Shown here in pieces: positions 18,818 to 28,236 of a stretch of 64,000 nucleotides of DNA. The notes under the pieces were generated by a model that was not told the DNA's origin, made no database searches, and saw only the letters and a list, made by a program, of their open reading frames with translations. Positions within the stretch are counted from its first letter, which is position 1. Every line of letters starts with the position of its first letter. Position numbers and translations under genes: made by a program. The stretch is from Gemmatimonadaceae bacterium (GTDB lineage Bacteria > Gemmatimonadota > Gemmatimonadetes > Gemmatimonadales > Gemmatimonadaceae), in the NCBI GenBank assembly GCA_016720905.1, contig JADKJT010000029.1, positions 1 to 64,000 on the forward strand. The letters are read 5' to 3'.

Positions 18818-21237
18818 CAACGACGGGCTGGACCGGTTCACTGTTTGACATTGCGCCACCAACGCGGAACCAGGAGGAACTGGTGCGCGGACTGAATCCG
18901 GCGCAGCGGGAGGCTGTGGCGCACGACGAGGGTCCGATGCTGGTACTGGCTGGTGCCGGTTCCGGAAAGACTCGCGTCCTGACCTCACGGATCGTTCGTC
19001 TGATGTCCGAGCGCGGCGTGGCGCCGCATGAAATCCTCGCGGTGACATTCACCAACAAGGCCGCCGGGGAGATGCGGGCGCGGATCACTGCGCAGCTTGG
19101 GCGCGAGCCACGCGGCATGTGGTGCGGGACGTTCCATGCCCTCGGCGCGCGGATGCTGCGCGGAGTCGCGCCGCTCGTGGGCCGCGAGCCGAATTTCACG
19201 ATCTATGACGAGGGGGATTCCCTCACCGCGTGCAAGCGCGTCATGGAGCGGCGGCAGGTGAGTGTGAAGCAGTGGAGTCCGAATGCCGTCCTGGCGGCGA
19301 TCTCCGACGCCAAGAACGCGTTGGTGTCCGCCAGTGAATACGCCACCACCGCGCGCGATCCGTTTTCACAGGTCGTGGCCGGCGTGTACAGCGACCTGGA
19401 ATCGGCGCTGGAACGGGCAAACGCCGTGACGTTCGACGACCTGCTGGTGCTGCCGGTGCGCGCCCTGCAACGGGACGCGGCCCTGCGGACGCACTATCAG
19501 CATCGCTTTCGCTACGTCCTGGTGGACGAATATCAGGATACCAACGCGGCGCAGTACCAGTTCGTCGCCCTCATGGGTGGTGGCTATCGGAACGTGATGG
19601 TGGTGGGCGATGACGATCAGTCCATCTACGGCTGGCGTGGTGCGGACATTCGCAACATCCTGAACTTCGAACGCGACTTTCCCGGTGCGCGAATTGTGCG
19701 CCTGGAGGACAACTACCGTTCGACGCCGAATGTGCTGGCACTGGCCAATGCGGTGATTGCTGAGAACACGGAGCGACGCGGCAAGACCCTGCGCGCAACG
19801 CGAGCGCCCGGAGAACCGGTGACGCTGATTGAGACGCTGGATGAGCGCGATGAGGCGGAGGTCATTGCGGACATCGTGCTCGAGCGGACGGCGCGTGGCA
19901 GTTGGGCGCGGCGCGATTGCGCCATCCTCTATCGTACCAACGCGCAGAGCCGAGCCCTGGAGGATGCGTTTCGTCGACGGATGATCGCCTACCGATTGGT
20001 CGGCGCCGTCCGATTCTACGATCGCCAGGAGATTCGCGACTTGATGGCGTATCTCAAGTTGATCGCCAATCCGGCGGACGACGAAGCGTTTCGGCGCGCG
20101 ATCAACGTACCGCGTCGTGGACTGGGTGATGCGACGGTGGCGTTGTTGGCGGAACGCGCGTCCATCGCCGGACTTTCGTTGCTGGCGATGGCCTCGCAGT
20201 CGGATGTCCTGAACGCCCTGCGACCGGCGGCCCGCACGTCGCTCGAGGCATTCGTGTCGGTCGTGCAGCGTTTCCGACTGCTCGCCGCGGACGCGTCGGT
20301 CGACGAACTGCTGCGCCTGTTGGTTGATCAGATCGGGTACGCCGATCACCTGCGGGCCGAAGGACAGGAGGGCCTCGAACGCATCGAGAATGTCCGCGAG
20401 ATGATTGCCGGCGCCGCCGAAGTCGTGGCGGATGACGGCGGGGAAGTGGGCCTTACGCCGCTGGATCATTTCCTGCAGAAAGCGACGCTGGTGACCGGTA
20501 TCGACCGGCTTGATCCCGACGCGGATGCCGTGACCATGATGACCATGCACAACGCGAAGGGCCTGGAGTTCCCGCTTGTGGTGGTGTCCGGCCTGGAGGA
20601 TGGCCTCTTCCCGCTGGCTCGCGCGGCGGAAGATCCGAAGCAGTTGGAAGAGGAACGTCGCCTGTTTTATGTCGGCATTACCCGGGCTGAACGAAAGCTG
20701 TATCTGACCTGCGCGGAGCAGCGCCGCCGCAACGGGGAAATGATGTTCTCGGTGCCATCCCGTTTCCTTCGCGCGATTACAGCATCCCTCGCGGAACGAC
20801 AGAAGTCCGCACGTGCGCGCTCGGAAGGACGGGGAGGATACCAGAGTCGCCCGACGTCTGGCGACGACGGCTGGGGACGTAGCAGCTACAATCGCGGGGC
20901 CGCCGCGGGGGGCGTGAAGCGTGCTGCGGGTCCATACGGGAGTGCGTCCTATCGCGGCACCTCGTCGAATGGCGAGATTCCCTTTGGCAAGGCGCCCGTG
21001 CAGTGGAGTGATCGTGCCGCACGTCCGCGGGCACCGGAGCCCGAGGATGAATCGCAGGACGCGCCACGGTTCGCCGTTGGCGAACGGGTGCGCCACGCGA
21101 AGTTCGGCACGGGGACGATTGCCGAGTTGACCGGCGCGGGGCGCGATGCGAAAGTGCGTATCGACTTTGACGACGACGAGGTTGGTCGCAAGACCCTGGT
21201 CGTGGCGCAAGCCAAACTTGAACGCGGGTGGGAGTAG
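18814..21237 (+). CDS. pcrA: UvrD/PcrA-type 3'-5' DNA helicase
   Basis: Superfamily 1A helicase for nucleotide excision and mismatch repair, replication restart and removal of RecA or RNA polymerase. 807 residues. Motifs: Walker A LVLAGAGSGKTRVLTSRI; motif Ia AVTFTNKAAGEMRARI; motif II YVLVDEYQDTN; motif III VVGDDDQSIYGWRGAD; motif V TMHNAKGLEFPLVVVSGLE; motif VI RRLFYVGITRAERKLYLT. The C-terminus after a Gly/Arg/Ser linker carries a Tudor-like domain (GERVRHAKFGTGTIAELTG), the part known in PcrA to contact RNA polymerase. That supports PcrA/UvrD over Rep. Confidence 0.95.
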   Translation: MTTTGWTGSLFDIAPPTRNQEELVRGLNPAQREAVAHDEGPMLVLAGAGSGKTRVLTSRIVRLMSERGVAPHEILAVTFTNKAAGEMRARITAQLGREPRGMWCGTFHALGARMLRGVAPLVGREPNFTIYDEGDSLTACKRVMERRQVSVKQWSPNAVLAAISDAKNALVSASEYATTARDPFSQVVAGVYSDLESALERANAVTFDDLLVLPVRALQRDAALRTHYQHRFRYVLVDEYQDTNAAQYQFVALMGGGYRNVMVVGDDDQSIYGWRGADIRNILNFERDFPGARIVRLEDNYRSTPNVLALANAVIAENTERRGKTLRATRAPGEPVTLIETLDERDEAEVIADIVLERTARGSWARRDCAILYRTNAQSRALEDAFRRRMIAYRLVGAVRFYDRQEIRDLMAYLKLIANPADDEAFRRAINVPRRGLGDATVALLAERASIAGLSLLAMASQSDVLNALRPAARTSLEAFVSVVQRFRLLAADASVDELLRLLVDQIGYADHLRAEGQEGLERIENVREMIAGAAEVVADDGGEVGLTPLDHFLQKATLVTGIDRLDPDADAVTMMTMHNAKGLEFPLVVVSGLEDGLFPLARAAEDPKQLEEERRLFYVGITRAERKLYLTCAEQRRRNGEMMFSVPSRFLRAITASLAERQKSARARSEGRGGYQSRPTSGDDGWGRSSYNRGAAAGGVKRAAGPYGSASYRGTSSNGEIPFGKAPVQWSDRAARPRAPEPEDESQDAPRFAVGERVRHAKFGTGTIAELTGAGRDAKVRIDFDDDEVGRKTLVVAQAKLERGWE

Positions 21238-21594
21238 GTGAGTATCTCCGAGTCCGATGTCCGGCACGTGGCGACGCTCGCACGACTGGGGCTGAGCGCG
21301 GCACGCATTCCGTCGTTGGTTGAGGAACTCAATGGCATTCTCGACCACATGGATGTCCTGCAGCGAGTCGAGCTGCCGGTGCCCCATGCGGGCGAGACGG
21401 CCGCGCGGGCGATGCCACTGCGCGACGACGTGCCGATGCCTGGCGTGACCGAGGCCGCGCGGACGGCGTTTGCACCGGCAATGCGTGACGGGTTCTTCCT
21501 GGTCCCGCGACTGGATACCCACGGTGCCGCCGGAGTCCCTGCGCCGGGTGCCGGAGTGGCGGATGCCATCGACGACCCATCACCGACGTCATGA
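21238..21594 (+). CDS. gatC: Asp-tRNA(Asn)/Glu-tRNA(Gln) amidotransferase subunit C
   Basis: Small subunit that holds GatA and GatB together. The GTG start at 21238 directly follows the pcrA stop TAG, so the genes are probably coupled. It opens with SESDVRHVATLARLGLS, the family's usual N-terminus. 118 residues, longer than many GatC; the last about 25 residues are Gly/Ala/Pro-rich. Its stop overlaps the gatA ATG at 21591. Confidence 0.92.
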   Translation: MSISESDVRHVATLARLGLSAARIPSLVEELNGILDHMDVLQRVELPVPHAGETAARAMPLRDDVPMPGVTEAARTAFAPAMRDGFFLVPRLDTHGAAGVPAPGAGVADAIDDPSPTS

Positions 21595-23072
21595 CACATT
21601 CGCCTGACACGCCGCTGGCCGATGCGCTGTTGGACCGGGGCGTCGGCGCGATGGCCGACGCGGTCAATGATGGCCTGTGCGCGCCGGGTGACCTTACGAA
21701 CGCCGCCCTGGCCCGCATCCAGTCGCGCGCCGCCGGGCCTGATGGACTCAACGCGGTGCTCGCCGTGGATGAACTGGGCTCGGCGCACGACGCGGACGTC
21801 GTGCAGTCGCACGTGATGCGCGGCACCGCGATGGCACTGGCCGGGGTACCGCTGCTGGTCAAGGACAACATTGCGACCCATCACCTGCCGACGTCATGCG
21901 GATCGCGGATCCTCGCCGGATACATCAGTCCGTTTGAGGCGACGGTTGTGCAGCGCCTGCGTGCAGCAGGCGCGATCGTGATTGGCAAGACCAACATGGA
22001 TGAGTTCGCGATGGGCTCATCAACGGAGAACAGTGCATTCGGACCAACGCGAAACCCGATCGATCCCACGCGGGTTCCAGGGGGGTCGTCCGGCGGGTCC
22101 GCGGCGGCAGTGGCAGCGGGCGTGACACCGGTTGCACTGGGCTCGGAGACGGGCGGCTCCGTGCGCCAACCCGCGGCGTTCTGCGGCATTGTCGGCGTGA
22201 AACCGACCTATGGGCGCGTCAGTCGCTACGGTCTTGTCGCCTTTGCATCGTCTCTGGATCATGTGGGCGTGTTCGGACGTCGTGTCAGTGATGCCGCGCG
22301 TGTCTTCACGGTCATGGCCGGCGTGGATCGGCACGACGCCACCTCGGTCGACGTGCCAGTGCCGACGATCCCGGACCGTGCGGACTCGTCGTTGGCGGGC
22401 GTGGTGATTGGTCGACCCCTGGAGTACTTCCCCGAATCACTCGACCCTCGCATTCGGACCTTGTGCGATGCGGCGCTGGAGCGACTGCGCGCGCGTGGTG
22501 CCGAGGTGCGGGACGTCAGCCTGCCCAATACGGCCCTGGCCATCCCCGTGTACTACATCCTCGCGCCGGCTGAGGCCTCCAGCAACCTCGCACGATTTGA
22601 TGGGGTACGGTACGGGGCGCGCATCGGGGGGGAGGGATTGCGATCCATGTACGAGGCGACGCGTTCAGGCGGTTTCGGCGCCGAGGTGACGCGACGAATC
22701 CTCCTCGGTACGTATGTCCTGAGCGCCGGGTACTACGACGCGTACTACCGGCGCGCGCAGGCCGTGCGCGACTTGATCACGCAGGATTTCTCGCGGGTGT
22801 TCGCGTCCGGAGTACATGCGTTGTTCACACCCACCACGCCCACCACGGCCTTTGCGCTCGGCGCTGTCTCCGATCCGTACGAGATGTATCTGAGTGACAT
22901 CTTCACGGCGACCGCCAATCTTGCCGGTGTGCCGGCGATGTCGCAGCCGATTGGCCGTATCGACGGCTTGCCGGTAGGCGGACAGCTGATGGCCGCGCAC
23001 TTTGATGAGGCGACCATGTTTCGCGTGGCACACGTGCTTGAGGACGCGCTCGGCGAGGCGGCGCACCGATGA
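21591..23072 (+). CDS. gatA: Asp-tRNA(Asn)/Glu-tRNA(Gln) amidotransferase subunit A
   Basis: Glutamine amidase subunit that delivers ammonia to GatB. 493 residues. Amidase-signature core: the catalytic Lys in GVPLLVKDNIAT, the glycine/serine-rich stretch PGGSSGGSAAAVAAG and GSETGGSVRQPAAFCG, which contain the Ser-cisSer-Lys triad. It overlaps gatC and gatB by four bases each. The presence of GatCAB predicts that this organism lacks AsnRS and/or GlnRS, or uses the complex alongside them. Confidence 0.96.
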   Translation: MTHSPDTPLADALLDRGVGAMADAVNDGLCAPGDLTNAALARIQSRAAGPDGLNAVLAVDELGSAHDADVVQSHVMRGTAMALAGVPLLVKDNIATHHLPTSCGSRILAGYISPFEATVVQRLRAAGAIVIGKTNMDEFAMGSSTENSAFGPTRNPIDPTRVPGGSSGGSAAAVAAGVTPVALGSETGGSVRQPAAFCGIVGVKPTYGRVSRYGLVAFASSLDHVGVFGRRVSDAARVFTVMAGVDRHDATSVDVPVPTIPDRADSSLAGVVIGRPLEYFPESLDPRIRTLCDAALERLRARGAEVRDVSLPNTALAIPVYYILAPAEASSNLARFDGVRYGARIGGEGLRSMYEATRSGGFGAEVTRRILLGTYVLSAGYYDAYYRRAQAVRDLITQDFSRVFASGVHALFTPTTPTTAFALGAVSDPYEMYLSDIFTATANLAGVPAMSQPIGRIDGLPVGGQLMAAHFDEATMFRVAHVLEDALGEAAHR

Positions 23073-24505
23073 CCACCGACTATGAACTGGTGGTCGGTCT
23101 CGAAGTGCATTGCCAGCTGGCGACCGCCACAAAGATCTTCTGCGGGTGTCGGACCTCCTTCGGCGATTCGCCCAATCGCAACACGTGTCCTGTGTGCCTC
23201 GGGTTGCCTGGCGCGCTCCCCGTCTTGAACGCTCACGCAGTCCTGTTGGCGACACGAGCGGCGCTCGCGCTCGGATGCGAGGTGCACGCCACGTCCGTAT
23301 TCGCGCGCAAGAATTATTTCTATCCCGATTTGCCGAAGGGCTATCAAATCTCGCAGTTTGATCGACCGCTGGCGACTGCGGGGGTGATCGATGTCGGTGA
23401 TGACGCGACAGGCACGAGACCAATCGGCATCACACGCGTGCATATGGAGGAGGATGCCGGCAAGTCCGTGCATGATCGGTTCCCAGGCTACACCGCGATT
23501 GATCTCAACCGCGCCGGCACGCCATTGATCGAGATCGTATCGGAGCCTGACATGCGTTCGGCCCAGGATGCGGGCCGGTATCTGCGGCAGCTCAAGCAGA
23601 TCCTCGAATATACCGCCGTGTCAGACGCCAACATGGAAGAGGGCTCGTTGCGCGTGGATGTCAACATCTCCGTGCGGCGATTCGGCGACCGACAGTTGGG
23701 GACGAAGACCGAGATCAAGAATCTCAACACGTTTTCCGGCGTTGAACGGTCGATCGAAATCGAGTATGCGCGACAGTGCACCGCGATCGATGCCGGCCGG
23801 GAGATTGTGCAGCAAACGATGCTCTGGGATGGCGTGCGCAACGAGATTCGCCCGGCGCGCAGCAAAGAGGGAAGTCACGACTATCGGTATTTCCCGGATC
23901 CCGATCTGCCGCCGTTGGTTCTCACCCAGGCGTTCATCGATGCGCAACGTGCCAGTGTGCCCGAGTTGCCGCGCGCCCGCCGCGAGCGATTCGTCTCGGC
24001 CGGTGGCCCGCCCGCGGCCGACGCCGAACAACTGACAGCGTCCTCGGTGTTGGCCGATTACTACGAACAGGTGGTGGCGACGTCGCGGGACGCCAAGCGC
24101 GCCGCCAACTGGGTGCTGGGCGTGGTGTTGGCGGCCGTGAATGCCCGAGGGGGATCCATCGCGGTCCCTCCGGTGTCCGCCGAGCGCGTCGGTGCCCTCA
24201 TTCGCCTCGAGGCGGATGGCACCATCTCCAATACGGCGGCGCGTCAGCTCTTCAGCATGCTCCTTGACGAAGACGCCGAGCCGGCCCAACTGGCGGAGCG
24301 CGAAGGTTTGCTCAAGGTGTCTGATGATGCCGCCCTCATCGCGTGGATTGACGAGGTATTTGCCGAGATGCCAAATGAGGCTCGTCGGTTCCTGAACGGG
24401 GAAGCGAAGCTGCAGGGTGTACTGCTTGGCGTCGTGATGCGAAAATCGAAGGGCGCCGCCGATCCGCGGCGTCTCGGTCAGATCTTGGCTGGCCGCGTCG
24501 GTTGA
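23069..24505 (+). CDS. gatB: Asp-tRNA(Asn)/Glu-tRNA(Gln) amidotransferase subunit B
   Basis: tRNA-binding kinase/amidase-coupling subunit that phosphorylates and amidates Glu-tRNA(Gln) or Asp-tRNA(Asn). 478 residues. The conserved start is YELVVGLEVHCQLATATKIF; the zinc site is CGCRTSFGDSPNRNTCPVCL (four Cys); further motifs are KNYFYPDLPKGYQISQFD and RAGTPLIEIVSEPD. The C-terminal YqeY-like tail is present. The last 28 bases overlap the convergent phospholipase C-like gene. Confidence 0.96.
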   Translation: MTTDYELVVGLEVHCQLATATKIFCGCRTSFGDSPNRNTCPVCLGLPGALPVLNAHAVLLATRAALALGCEVHATSVFARKNYFYPDLPKGYQISQFDRPLATAGVIDVGDDATGTRPIGITRVHMEEDAGKSVHDRFPGYTAIDLNRAGTPLIEIVSEPDMRSAQDAGRYLRQLKQILEYTAVSDANMEEGSLRVDVNISVRRFGDRQLGTKTEIKNLNTFSGVERSIEIEYARQCTAIDAGREIVQQTMLWDGVRNEIRPARSKEGSHDYRYFPDPDLPPLVLTQAFIDAQRASVPELPRARRERFVSAGGPPAADAEQLTASSVLADYYEQVVATSRDAKRAANWVLGVVLAAVNARGGSIAVPPVSAERVGALIRLEADGTISNTAARQLFSMLLDEDAEPAQLAEREGLLKVSDDAALIAWIDEVFAEMPNEARRFLNGEAKLQGVLLGVVMRKSKGAADPRRLGQILAGRVG

Positions 24506-25419
24506 AACAACGGTTCCGGCAAGTCGGCCGCATGGTGTAGCGTCGAGACGGGAAGCCCGAACATCCGATCGGCCTTGAGCGCGGCCCGCACATCGCCGCC
24601 CTGTCGCCGCGCCAATCGTCGCACCTTCTTGGCTTCCCGCAGCGGCCCGTCACCGGAAGGATCGTAGTTGAACGGCTCACTCGCGTCCCAGCGAGACAGC
24701 AGATCCACGACATAGTCGAAGGATCGCACCAGATATCGGGACACATCGGCGTCGGTCAGATCCCAACGGCTGTTTTCCGACACCAATTGGAAGATCCGCT
24801 GCCACGAGTCCGTATCCGTCACGTACACCATGCCGCGAAAGATGCGTCGATTGGTGGCGGTCCCGAACAACGTGGGACTCAGGATACGGTCGAGGTGTTG
24901 GTCGGACCCGCTGTGGTCCAGCATCAGCAACTCGCGCGCGCGCCGAGGCCAGGGATCACCAATGTGCGTGTCGATACGCGATTCCCAGTAACTGTGGCCC
25001 ACGGCGGCGGTGCTCGACGTCACGGCCAACTGGCGCGGCACGTAGAAGTTGTGCGCCACGACATCCGCTGCGAGATGGGCGAGGTAACCGAGCGCAAACG
25101 CGCGCAGCGCAGGGTGGCGCGCGTCCTCGTGGATTTCCATGCCGATGTGCCACGAATGACAGTGACGCCCGACCTCGGCGTATTTCTTGGCGATACTCGT
25201 GTCGGCCGCGATGGAGCCGTAGAGGAAGTCGCTGGGAAACGCGGCGAGCAGTTCGGCGATGTGTCCTGGCAACACCGTGAGATTCCGCAGGAGTGCATCA
25301 CCGAGAAAGACGTGCGTGCCTGGTGTCCAGGCGAACAACGGCGTTGGGACCAGCAGTGCCAGAAGCGCTGCTGCCAGGATCGCCGCAAGGGGCACGGCCC
25401 TAGGCGTCAGGCGCGTCAT
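24478..25419 (-). CDS. Zinc-dependent phospholipase C-like exported protein
   Basis: 313 residues with an N-terminal signal peptide (LAAILAAALLALLVPTPLFA, then WTPGTH). The first residues after cleavage, W and H, plus HSWH, LGYLAHLAADVVAHNFYVP and later D/H residues, are the tri-zinc site pattern of the phospholipase C / S1-P1 nuclease fold. The substrate is not known; many bacterial members are uncharacterised. The start overlaps the DUF948-like gene by 20 bases, and the end overlaps gatB. Confidence 0.78.
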   Translation of the reverse strand: MTRLTPRAVPLAAILAAALLALLVPTPLFAWTPGTHVFLGDALLRNLTVLPGHIAELLAAFPSDFLYGSIAADTSIAKKYAEVGRHCHSWHIGMEIHEDARHPALRAFALGYLAHLAADVVAHNFYVPRQLAVTSSTAAVGHSYWESRIDTHIGDPWPRRARELLMLDHSGSDQHLDRILSPTLFGTATNRRIFRGMVYVTDTDSWQRIFQLVSENSRWDLTDADVSRYLVRSFDYVVDLLSRWDASEPFNYDPSGDGPLREAKKVRRLARRQGGDVRAALKADRMFGLPVSTLHHAADLPEPLFQPTRPAKI

Positions 25420-25937
25420 CCGGACGATGTCGGTGCCGCTTGGTCAGCGCGCGGGCACCGACACGCACACCGCGGACCGCGGCAACCGTAGCCAGCGCGG
25501 TGTCCTCCAATTCGCCTTGCAGCACGTCCAGGACGGCATTGACGTCGTCGACGCGCTGGGCGGTCGTGTCGGCCGCGTCCAGGAGGCGTTCACTGATCTC
25601 GCTGGCCGCATCGGTAATGCGCTCGGCATCCGTACGGAGCATGGCAACGACTTCCCGTGCATCGGTCACCACGGCCGTCGCGGCGACAATGAGCGGTCGG
25701 GTTTCCGTGGCAAAGTCCGTGAGGATTCCGTTGACCTGATTCACGCCGCGGCGCACCGTGATCAGGAGCCACACCATGGTGGCGAGCGTGGCGACGCTCC
25801 AGCAGCAAGACGACGAGCTGGAGGATTCCGCTCGTCCAATCCAGCACTCCGCGTTCGGAGACCATTCGTGCAATGATCGTATCCGACGGGGCGATGGCGT
25901 CCAGCAGGGGAAGTGAGACCATATTGCCGAAACCCAT
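25400..25937 (-). pseudogene. DUF948-like membrane protein, frameshifted once
   Basis: Small one-pass membrane protein. It starts MGFGNMVSLPLL at 25937 and enters a hydrophobic helix (GILQLVVLLL). The frame breaks near 25800 and resumes as LATMVWLLITVRRGVNQVNG, followed by a long amphipathic helix with repeated ADTT/TDA patterns, as in DUF948 proteins. One indel inside the helix explains everything. The family's function is unknown; in this context it is only co-transcribed with the phospholipase C-like protein. Confidence 0.6.
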
Positions 25938-26071
25938 TGGTAGTGATCTAAGCGTTCTCGGGATGTGGGGCAAGCAACCGCTTGACGATGACGACTCCGT
26001 TCGGTGATCCTTCCAGACGCGCCTGCCGCGTTCCGCCGCACGTGCAATGTTTGCTCTCCAAGCCCGCTCGC

Positions 26072-27367
26072 ATGCCAGCGATCCAGTATATTGTCAAGGG
26101 AGGCCACCGCCTCTCGGGAACCATTCGTCCGGCCGGCAACAAGAATGCCGCCCTGCCGATCGTCGCTGCGGCGCTGCTCACCGATCAGCCCGTGCAGCTG
26201 GACAACGTGCCGCGGATCCGCGACATCGAGACGTTGGTCGAGTTGATTCGCACGACGGGGGCGGAATGCGAGTGGACGGGCCCCAACGCGCTGCGCATTC
26301 ACGCGCGATCGGTGCATGCGGGCGATCTCGATCCCGTCATGTGCGCCCGCATAAGGGCGTCGATCCTGCTGGCCGCCCCGCTCCTGGCTCGGTGCGGTGA
26401 TGTCACACTGTCGCCGCCCGGCGGGGACGTGATCGGGCGCCGACGCCTCGATACCCATTTCCACGTGCTGCAAGCCCTGGGGGCCGAATACGAGTTGGGC
26501 GAACGGTTTCGCTTCACCACCAAGGGGCTCAAGGGCGCCGATGTGTTTCTCGATGAACCGAGTGTGACGGCGACGGAGAATGCACTGGTAGCGGCGGTGG
26601 CGGCGTCCGGGCGGACCGTGCTGCGCAACGCCGCCAGTGAACCGCATGTGCAGGACCTCGCGCGATTCCTCGTGGCACTCGGCGCGCGCATCGACGGGAT
26701 CGGTTCAAATGTCTACACGATTGACGGTGGCCGTTCGCTCGGTGGCACGACATATGCCATCGGCCCTGACCACATCGAAGTGGGATCATTCATCGGACTC
26801 GCGGCGGTGACGCGTTCCGCCCTGCGCATTGCGGGCGCCGGGGTCGAGCACCTGCGAAGCACCCTCATGGGGTTCGAACGCCTGGGTATTCACTGCCAGA
26901 TCGAAGGCGATGACTTGCTGGTCGCGGCGGACCAGTCGCGCGTAATCCAGAGCGACCTCGGTGGCCACGTGCCGAAGCTGGAGGATCAGCCGTGGCCATC
27001 GTTCCCGGCTGATCTCATGTCGATTGCCATCGTGACGGCGACGCAATGCGAGGGCATGATTCTCATGCACGAGAAGATGTTCGAGTCCCGCATGTTCTTT
27101 GTGGACAAGCTCGTCGGCATGGGCGCGCGAATCGTGCTCTGTGATCCGCATCGCGCGATCGTGTCGGGCCCCACCCGTTTGCGCGGCAGCACGGTGGAGT
27201 CCCCGGATATCCGTGCGGGCATGGCGATGCTGCTCGCAGCGCTCTGCGCCGAGGGGACCAGTCGCATCAACAATGCGCAGCAGATCGAACGCGGCTATGA
27301 ACGCGTGGAAGAGCGACTGGGGGCACTTGGCGCGCATATCACCCGCGTGGAATTCAGTCCGCGCTGA
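26072..27367 (+). CDS. murA: UDP-N-acetylglucosamine 1-carboxyvinyltransferase MurA, Cys-to-Asp active site
   Basis: Transfers enolpyruvate from PEP to UDP-GlcNAc, the first committed step of peptidoglycan synthesis. I start it at ATG 26072 (MPAIQYIVKGGHRLSG); an in-frame upstream ATG at 25982 would add 30 unrelated residues. 431 residues. Signature N-terminus AGNKNAALPIVAAALL (K and N of the active site). The catalytic loop, usually GGCxIGxRP, reads PPGGDVIGRRRLDTH, so the fosfomycin-target Cys is Asp119 (codon GAC, 26426-26428). Later motifs FPADLMSIA and EKMFESRMFFVDKL are intact. It is followed by pgeF nine bases on. Confidence 0.93.
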   Translation: MPAIQYIVKGGHRLSGTIRPAGNKNAALPIVAAALLTDQPVQLDNVPRIRDIETLVELIRTTGAECEWTGPNALRIHARSVHAGDLDPVMCARIRASILLAAPLLARCGDVTLSPPGGDVIGRRRLDTHFHVLQALGAEYELGERFRFTTKGLKGADVFLDEPSVTATENALVAAVAASGRTVLRNAASEPHVQDLARFLVALGARIDGIGSNVYTIDGGRSLGGTTYAIGPDHIEVGSFIGLAAVTRSALRIAGAGVEHLRSTLMGFERLGIHCQIEGDDLLVAADQSRVIQSDLGGHVPKLEDQPWPSFPADLMSIAIVTATQCEGMILMHEKMFESRMFFVDKLVGMGARIVLCDPHRAIVSGPTRLRGSTVESPDIRAGMAMLLAALCAEGTSRINNAQQIERGYERVEERLGALGAHITRVEFSPR

Positions 27368-27376
27368 GGGTACTCA

Positions 27377-28135
27377 ATGTTGACGGACGACGCGCCGCCC
27401 CTGGAGTCGGCCGAGCCGGTTCCGGATGTGCCAACAGGAATCCTTGCGTGCACGACCACACGGCAGGCCGGCTCGTTCGGGCTCGGATCTGACGAGTCGG
27501 TCAGTGCGGCAATGACGCGCTGGAACGGACTGCTCGACGCCTTGTCGGCGCGCGGGATTCACCGGGTGGTAAGTGCGGTGCAGGTACATGGAGCCGACGT
27601 CGTCCGTCACGTCGGCGGGTGGCGCGGGTGGCTTCGTGTGCGCGGCGTCGATGGTCACGTGTCGGAGGAACCGGGGACCGCGCTCGTGGTGACCGTGGCC
27701 GACTGCACGCCCGTCTTCATCTCGCATCCGCGCGGCGTGATTGCGGCGCTGCACGCGGGTTGGCGCGGAACCGCCGGCGGGATCCTCCGCGTGGGGCTGG
27801 ACGCGATGTCCGGCCTCGGTTGCCCGGCGGATGAGTGCCACGTACATCTCGGTCCTGCGATATGCGGGGACTGCTACGAGGTCGGGCCGGAAGTATTCGA
27901 GGCGACCCTCGGAGTGCGCCGGGCCAGGGGGCTTCTCGACGTCCGCGCGATTCTGGGGGAGCAGGCCACCCGCCAGGGAGTCCGCCACCTCACCGTCAGC
28001 GCACGCTGCACGCGCTGTGACCAGGCGCGCTTCTTCAGCCATCGCGGCCGTGACACCGGGCGCCAGCTGGGCGTGATCGCGCTCGAGGCACACCAGACCG
28101 CTGATTCTTTGATAATGTCGCCTGCCGTCCAATGA
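27377..28135 (+). CDS. pgeF: Peptidoglycan editing factor PgeF (YfiH, laccase-domain family)
   Basis: 252 residues. Family landmarks are VSAVQVHGADVVRH, VVTVADCTPVFI and IAALHAGWRGTAGGIL (the metal-binding His and Cys), then HLGPAICGDCYEVGPEV and FFSHRGRDTGRQLGVIAL at the C-terminus. PgeF acts as an amidase on mis-incorporated UDP-MurNAc-L-Ser; older annotations call it polyphenol oxidase. It follows murA closely and fits a wall-precursor unit. The transcript can run into the leader of the rimP operon. Confidence 0.88.
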   Translation: MLTDDAPPLESAEPVPDVPTGILACTTTRQAGSFGLGSDESVSAAMTRWNGLLDALSARGIHRVVSAVQVHGADVVRHVGGWRGWLRVRGVDGHVSEEPGTALVVTVADCTPVFISHPRGVIAALHAGWRGTAGGILRVGLDAMSGLGCPADECHVHLGPAICGDCYEVGPEVFEATLGVRRARGLLDVRAILGEQATRQGVRHLTVSARCTRCDQARFFSHRGRDTGRQLGVIALEAHQTADSLIMSPAVQ

Positions 28136-28141
28136 GTCATC

Positions 28142-28170
28142 TTGACCTTGTGCCGCACGTACCCTAGGTT
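28142..28170 (+). promoter_or_regulatory. Putative promoter of the rimP-nusA-infB operon
   Basis: -35 box TTGACC (28142-28147), 17-base spacer, -10 box TAGGTT (28165-28170), starting six bases after the pgeF stop. The predicted transcript starts near 28177 and then runs through a terminator before rimP. Confidence 0.55.
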
Positions 28171-28206
28171 CCGGATCTACGGCGGAACCTCCACAAAGAA
28201 GGTGAC

Positions 28207-28236
28207 GTGCTTCACCCGGATCGCGCGGGTGGCTGA
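28207..28236 (+). CDS. Possible nine-residue leader peptide before rimP attenuator
   Basis: GTG at 28207 preceded by AGAAGG (28197-28202), reading MLHPDRAGG and stopping at TGA 28234-28236, the base before the terminator stem begins (28237). A ribosome at this stop would cover the 5' arm of the terminator. The ORF is very short and could be chance; the start, ribosome site and stop position together are the only support. Confidence 0.25.
   Translation: MLHPDRAGG

Noticed and set aside
19366..21522. 718-residue minus-strand frame across pcrA and gatC
   Set aside because: Shadow of pcrA; Arg/His/Gln-rich composition, no domain, and it crosses the boundary of two real genes.
25982..26071. 30-residue N-terminal extension of MurA
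   Set aside because: The extension has no similarity to MurA N-termini, and ATG 26072 starts exactly at the conserved strand; TTGACG at 25982 has no good -10 partner either, so I call no promoter.
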